From: Candidatus Neomicrothrix sp. UBA4742
Lineage (GTDB): Bacteria; Actinomycetota; Acidimicrobiia; Acidimicrobiales; Acidimicrobilacustridaceae
Reading direction: 5' to 3'
NCBI GenBank assembly: GCA_002403895.1
Contig: DHIQ01000192.1
Coordinates: 15,729 to 24,396, forward strand
Length of the DNA: 8,668 nt
Below the pieces are notes generated by a model that saw nothing but the letters and a program-made list of their open reading frames with translations, ran no database searches and was not told where the DNA came from. A program made the position numbers and the translations under genes. Shown here in pieces: positions 6,319 to 8,668 of this stretch; position 1 is the stretch's first letter; the number at the start of each line of letters is the position of its first letter.

Positions 6319-6345
6319 TACGATCACGCGACGCGTCGACGTCGC
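6319..6345 (+). promoter_or_regulatory. -10 box and overlapping palindromes upstream of the cyclic-nucleotide-binding gene
   Basis: TACGAT (6319-6324) matches TAnnnT and predicts a start near 6331, with a leader of about 44 bases including the ribosome-binding site. Over the predicted start lie overlapping palindromes: CGACGCGTCG (6329-6338), CGTCGACG (6334-6341) and CGACGTCG (6337-6344). No good -35 is visible. A repressor site at the start of transcription is possible. Confidence 0.4.
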
Positions 6346-6374
6346 CGTCGTGACGAGATCCAGGGGGATCCACC

Positions 6375-6797
6375 ATGTTCGGGAATCGCAAGAAGGCTGT
6401 CGACGGGGTGGCCAAGCTGGCCGGGGTGCCGTTCTTCGATGGGTTCTCCCGCGACGAAATGCAGCGCGTGGCCGAACTGGCCGACGACGTCGATGCCGAG
6501 AAGGGCGCGGTCCTGGTCGATCAGGGACGCGTGGGCCAGGAGTGCTACGTCATCCTCGACGGCGAGGCCAGTGTCTACGTGAGCGGCGAACACGTGGCTA
6601 CCTCCGGGCCGGGCTCGATGGTGGGGGAGATGGCGCTCGTCGAGCACAAGCCCCGCAACGCCACCGTGGTGGCCGACACCCCGATGAAGCTCATCGCCTT
6701 CGACACCAAGCACTTCAAGCAGCTGCTCGAGGAGATGCCCAAGGCCCACGACCGGGTCATGGAGACGCTGGCCGCCCGCATCCGATCCGACTCCTGA
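6375..6797 (+). CDS. Stand-alone cyclic nucleotide-binding domain protein
   Basis: A 140-residue protein consisting almost entirely of one cyclic nucleotide-binding domain (cNMP fold, Crp-type sensor). The entry AKLAGVPFFDGFSRDEM is the typical lead-in helix, followed by the beta-roll with GAVLVDQG and CYVILDGEASVYV. The phosphate-binding cassette reads VGEMALVEHKPRNATV, with G84-E85 and R94-N95-A96-T97 in the positions that grip the sugar and phosphate, so cAMP or cGMP binding is plausible. The protein ends right after the C helix (LAARIRSDS): there is no DNA-binding, kinase, channel or enzyme domain attached, so it must act through a partner or as a buffer or sensor. ATG at 6375 has AGGGGGA (6362-6368) with a 6-base spacing. 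It is divergent from the dehydrogenase gene, sharing a 143-bp control region. Confidence 0.93.
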   Translation: MFGNRKKAVDGVAKLAGVPFFDGFSRDEMQRVAELADDVDAEKGAVLVDQGRVGQECYVILDGEASVYVSGEHVATSGPGSMVGEMALVEHKPRNATVVADTPMKLIAFDTKHFKQLLEEMPKAHDRVMETLAARIRSDS

Positions 6798-6900
6798 GCC
6801 CGGCGTGCCCGCAGTGACAATTCGCGGCGCGCCCGTTGCGGAGCCCCTGGCCACGTGGGAGGGTTCGTTGTCATCATCCCCGGGCAGATAGGAGCCAGCG

Positions 6901-7293
6901 ATGGCGGAGTTTCCCGCAATCGGTCATGTGGCGTTGACGGTCAGCGACCTGGGAGTGAGCGTCCCGTGGTACCGCGAGCTGATTGGAGCCGACCCGGTCC
7001 TCGACGAGGACACGGGTGCGTTCCACCATACGGTCTTCCTTGTGGGTGGCACGTTGGTCGGTCTTCACCAATTCGATGGTCGGCCGGTTGATTCGGCGTT
7101 CAGCGAGTTCCGAGCTGGCCTGGACCACCTGGCTTTCGGGTGCGAAAACCGCACCGAACTCGAGGAGTGGGCGCGTCGTCTCGACGAGCTCGGAATCACC
7201 CACGGCGGAATCGTGGAAGCAGCGTACGGTTCTGGGTTGTCATTCCGCGACCCAGACAACATCGCACTGGAGTTCTTCGCCCCGCCCGGCTGA
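6901..7293 (+). CDS. VOC family (glyoxalase/dioxygenase fold) protein
   Basis: A 130-residue protein with two beta-alpha-beta-beta-beta modules of the vicinal oxygen chelate fold, the fold of glyoxalase I, extradiol dioxygenases and fosfomycin-resistance enzymes. The first module begins IGHVALTVSDLGVSVPWYREL, the second GLDHLAFGC, and it ends with LSFRDPDNIALEFFAPPG. Metal-ligand positions are filled by H9, H56 or a neighbour, H76 and E124, so it is probably an active metalloenzyme; its substrate cannot be read from sequence. ATG at 6901 has AGGAG (6890-6894) with a 6-base spacing. It follows the cyclic-nucleotide gene after 103 bases and converges with the thiolase-like gene. By hand count about 34 of 130 codons end in A or T, against about 12 of 140 in the preceding gene, a hint of separate origin. 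Confidence 0.93.
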   Translation: MAEFPAIGHVALTVSDLGVSVPWYRELIGADPVLDEDTGAFHHTVFLVGGTLVGLHQFDGRPVDSAFSEFRAGLDHLAFGCENRTELEEWARRLDELGITHGGIVEAAYGSGLSFRDPDNIALEFFAPPG

Positions 7294-7366
7294 AGAACCA
7301 ACCAGGAACGACCGTTTCGATAGGCAGCGGCAACCGTCTGCGGCGGCCAGCGCTGGAAGCCGGGGA

Positions 7367-8668
7367 TTACGTCAGGTGGACGTGGCCGTCGGCGTCGAGG
7401 TCGGCGGCACGGCCCACGGCCTCGGTGGCGATGAGCTCGTCCATGGTGGGGCGATCGTGGGTCGAGCCCCAGGCGCGGGCACCGTCGGGTGTGAGCAGGG
7501 CGAAGAGCCCCGTCTCGGGCTGGCCGTCACGGTCGTGCATGACGGTGTAGGTCTCGACGGTGACGCGGCCCTCGTGGTCGCCGGCAGGAGACCGGCTGGG
7601 GGTGGCGTCCACCGCCGCCTGGAGGTCCTCGTGGCGGAATCCGTTGGCCGGCGGCGTGGTGCCATACACCCCGAAGGCGTGTTTGGTGGTGTAGCCACCG
7701 TTGGCGGTGCACATCCCGAACGCGCCCGGGTCCTTCCGCAGCAGCCCGGCCATCGTGGCGATGGCGTGCATCGGATAGTTGTTCCATGGACCGCCGGCGA
7801 AGCTCATGCCGCCAGTGACCGTGAGCGGTCGGTCCAGATCCAGGCCCAGTTCGGCCGCCGCGATCTGAACCGCCGACGGGAAGCAGGAGTACAGATCGAC
7901 GTAGGCCAGGTCGTCGACCCCCACGCCGGCCAACTCGAGGGCGCGACCGCCGGCCAGACGGATGGCCGGTGACGAGCACAGGTCGGCCCGGTTCGACATG
8001 AACCAGTGGTCGTGGGCGTCCGCGCCGGCCTGGGGGAACAGCCACCGGTCCCGGGACACGCCGAGGGAAGCGGCGGCGGCCACCGAACAGAGGATCAGAC
8101 CCGCTCCCTGTTCGACCATGTTGTTGGAGTTCATCCGCTTCGTGTACGGATACCCGATCATCCGGTTGTCCGGCGTCGGGGCGGCGATCTCCTCGGGCGT
8201 GTAGGACTGGCGGATCCAGGCGTTGGGGTTGGCGGCCGCCACCTCGCTGAAGCGCGACCAGAGGGAGGCGGCGTGGTGCCGCTGGGCCTCCGGGCTGCGG
8301 CCGGCCTTGGCCCGCAGGGCGATCTCGAACATGGGGTAGACCTGGACAGGCATGAACACGCCCCGGTTGATCTCGCCGGGGGCCGACAGTGAGGTCTCGT
8401 CACCCATCGTCAGGGTGGGCACCGTCCCGTCGGGCTGCTTCGTCCACGCCAGGTCGGTTCCGGCCGAGCGCGACGACGTCCGTGAGCGCCAGGCCTCGGC
8501 CCCGGTGACGAGGACGATGTCGGCCCGCCCGGCCTGGATGTCGGCGGCGGTCAGGTTCACCACCGACTGCGCGTAGTTGCCACCCATGACCGTGTACACG
8601 GTCTGGCGAGGGTTGGCACCCACCCGCTCACCCACGAGGGCTCCGGGGTCTCCGTAGCGCCACGACAG
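7367..8668 (-). CDS. Thiolase-like protein (acetyl-CoA acetyltransferase-type annotation), N-terminus cut by window edge
   Basis: The frame runs off the right edge and gives 433 residues, missing roughly the first 60-80. It belongs to the thiolase superfamily, in the branch common in actinobacteria and annotated as acetyl-CoA acetyltransferase or SCP-x-like protein. The first visible part reads VYTVMGGNYAQSVVNLTAADIQAGRADIVLVTGAEAW. In ordinary thiolases the nucleophilic cysteine would fall at the Asn of GGNYAQ (N31 of the fragment), so that residue is absent. The later sites are present: TGGMSFAGGPWNNYPMH (H301) and GMCTANGGYTTKHA (C320). The last 70 residues (VETYTVMHDRDGQPETGLFALL and on) resemble the extra C-terminal domain of mycobacterial thiolase-like protein type 1. 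Role is probably in acyl-CoA or sterol metabolism, but thiolase activity is doubtful. The stop is TAA, 73 bases from the VOC gene end. Confidence 0.9.
   Translation of the reverse strand: MSWRYGDPGALVGERVGANPRQTVYTVMGGNYAQSVVNLTAADIQAGRADIVLVTGAEAWRSRTSSRSAGTDLAWTKQPDGTVPTLTMGDETSLSAPGEINRGVFMPVQVYPMFEIALRAKAGRSPEAQRHHAASLWSRFSEVAAANPNAWIRQSYTPEEIAAPTPDNRMIGYPYTKRMNSNNMVEQGAGLILCSVAAAASLGVSRDRWLFPQAGADAHDHWFMSNRADLCSSPAIRLAGGRALELAGVGVDDLAYVDLYSCFPSAVQIAAAELGLDLDRPLTVTGGMSFAGGPWNNYPMHAIATMAGLLRKDPGAFGMCTANGGYTTKHAFGVYGTTPPANGFRHEDLQAAVDATPSRSPAGDHEGRVTVETYTVMHDRDGQPETGLFALLTPDGARAWGSTHDRPTMDELIATEAVGRAADLDADGHVHLT

Noticed and set aside
6801..6835. Near-identical 11-base direct repeat CGGCGTGCCCG / CGGCGCGCCCG after the cyclic-nucleotide gene
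   Set aside because: Short, GC-only and one mismatch; expected by chance and without a clear role.
7347..7356. Palindrome CCAGCGCTGG between the VOC and thiolase-like genes as a terminator
   Set aside because: A perfect 10-base palindrome leaves no proper loop, there is no T tract, and such words are common at this GC content.
1..8668. A hidden defence, mobile or RNA-based multi-gene system
   Set aside because: No CRISPR-like spacing repeats, transposase, integrase, toxin-antitoxin pair, reverse transcriptase or nuclease motif was found; nearly all bases are taken up by recognisable cellular genes.

Overview
The window is about 8.7 kb of very GC-rich, densely coded bacterial DNA. Third codon positions are strongly G/C (only about 12 of 140 codons in one hand-counted gene end in A or T), GTG starts are used, and promoter signals reduce to TAnnnT-type -10 boxes. 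The gene content (rho-rpmE-prfA-prmC order, a thiolase-like protein of the type common in mycobacteria and relatives) points to a high-GC actinobacterium. A deep-branching lineage such as Acidimicrobiia is my inference, not something the sequence proves.

Left part (1-4300): a translation/transcription core cluster. It holds the 3' end of rho, then rpmE (zinc-type L31) with its own promoter and a textbook hairpin terminator, then an unrecognised 333-aa protein gene, then a DUF1697 gene on the opposite strand, then prfA (RF1) overlapping prmC, which encodes the methyltransferase that modifies the GGQ glutamine of RF1. In mycobacteria rpmE is directly followed by prfA-prmC; here two extra genes interrupt the order. 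prfA looks as if it is read from a leaderless transcript.

Middle (4329-6231): two minus-strand genes. An atypical zinc-dependent alcohol dehydrogenase (5182-6231) lies upstream of a zinc-ribbon, single-pass membrane protein (4329-5069). Their 112-bp spacer holds a 15-bp hairpin, one arm of which is also complementary to the ribosome-binding region of the downstream gene.

Right part (6232-8668): a 143-bp divergent promoter region with inverted repeats separates the dehydrogenase from a stand-alone cyclic-nucleotide-binding-domain protein. Then comes a VOC (glyoxalase-fold) protein with visibly lower GC at third positions. Facing it from the right edge is a partial thiolase-like protein that seems to lack the usual nucleophilic cysteine. 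No RNA genes, CRISPR arrays, insertion sequences or phage genes were seen, and no gene-free stretch exceeds 150 bases. I found no convincing undescribed multi-gene system; the best leads are regulatory structures and the unknown gene between rpmE and prfA.
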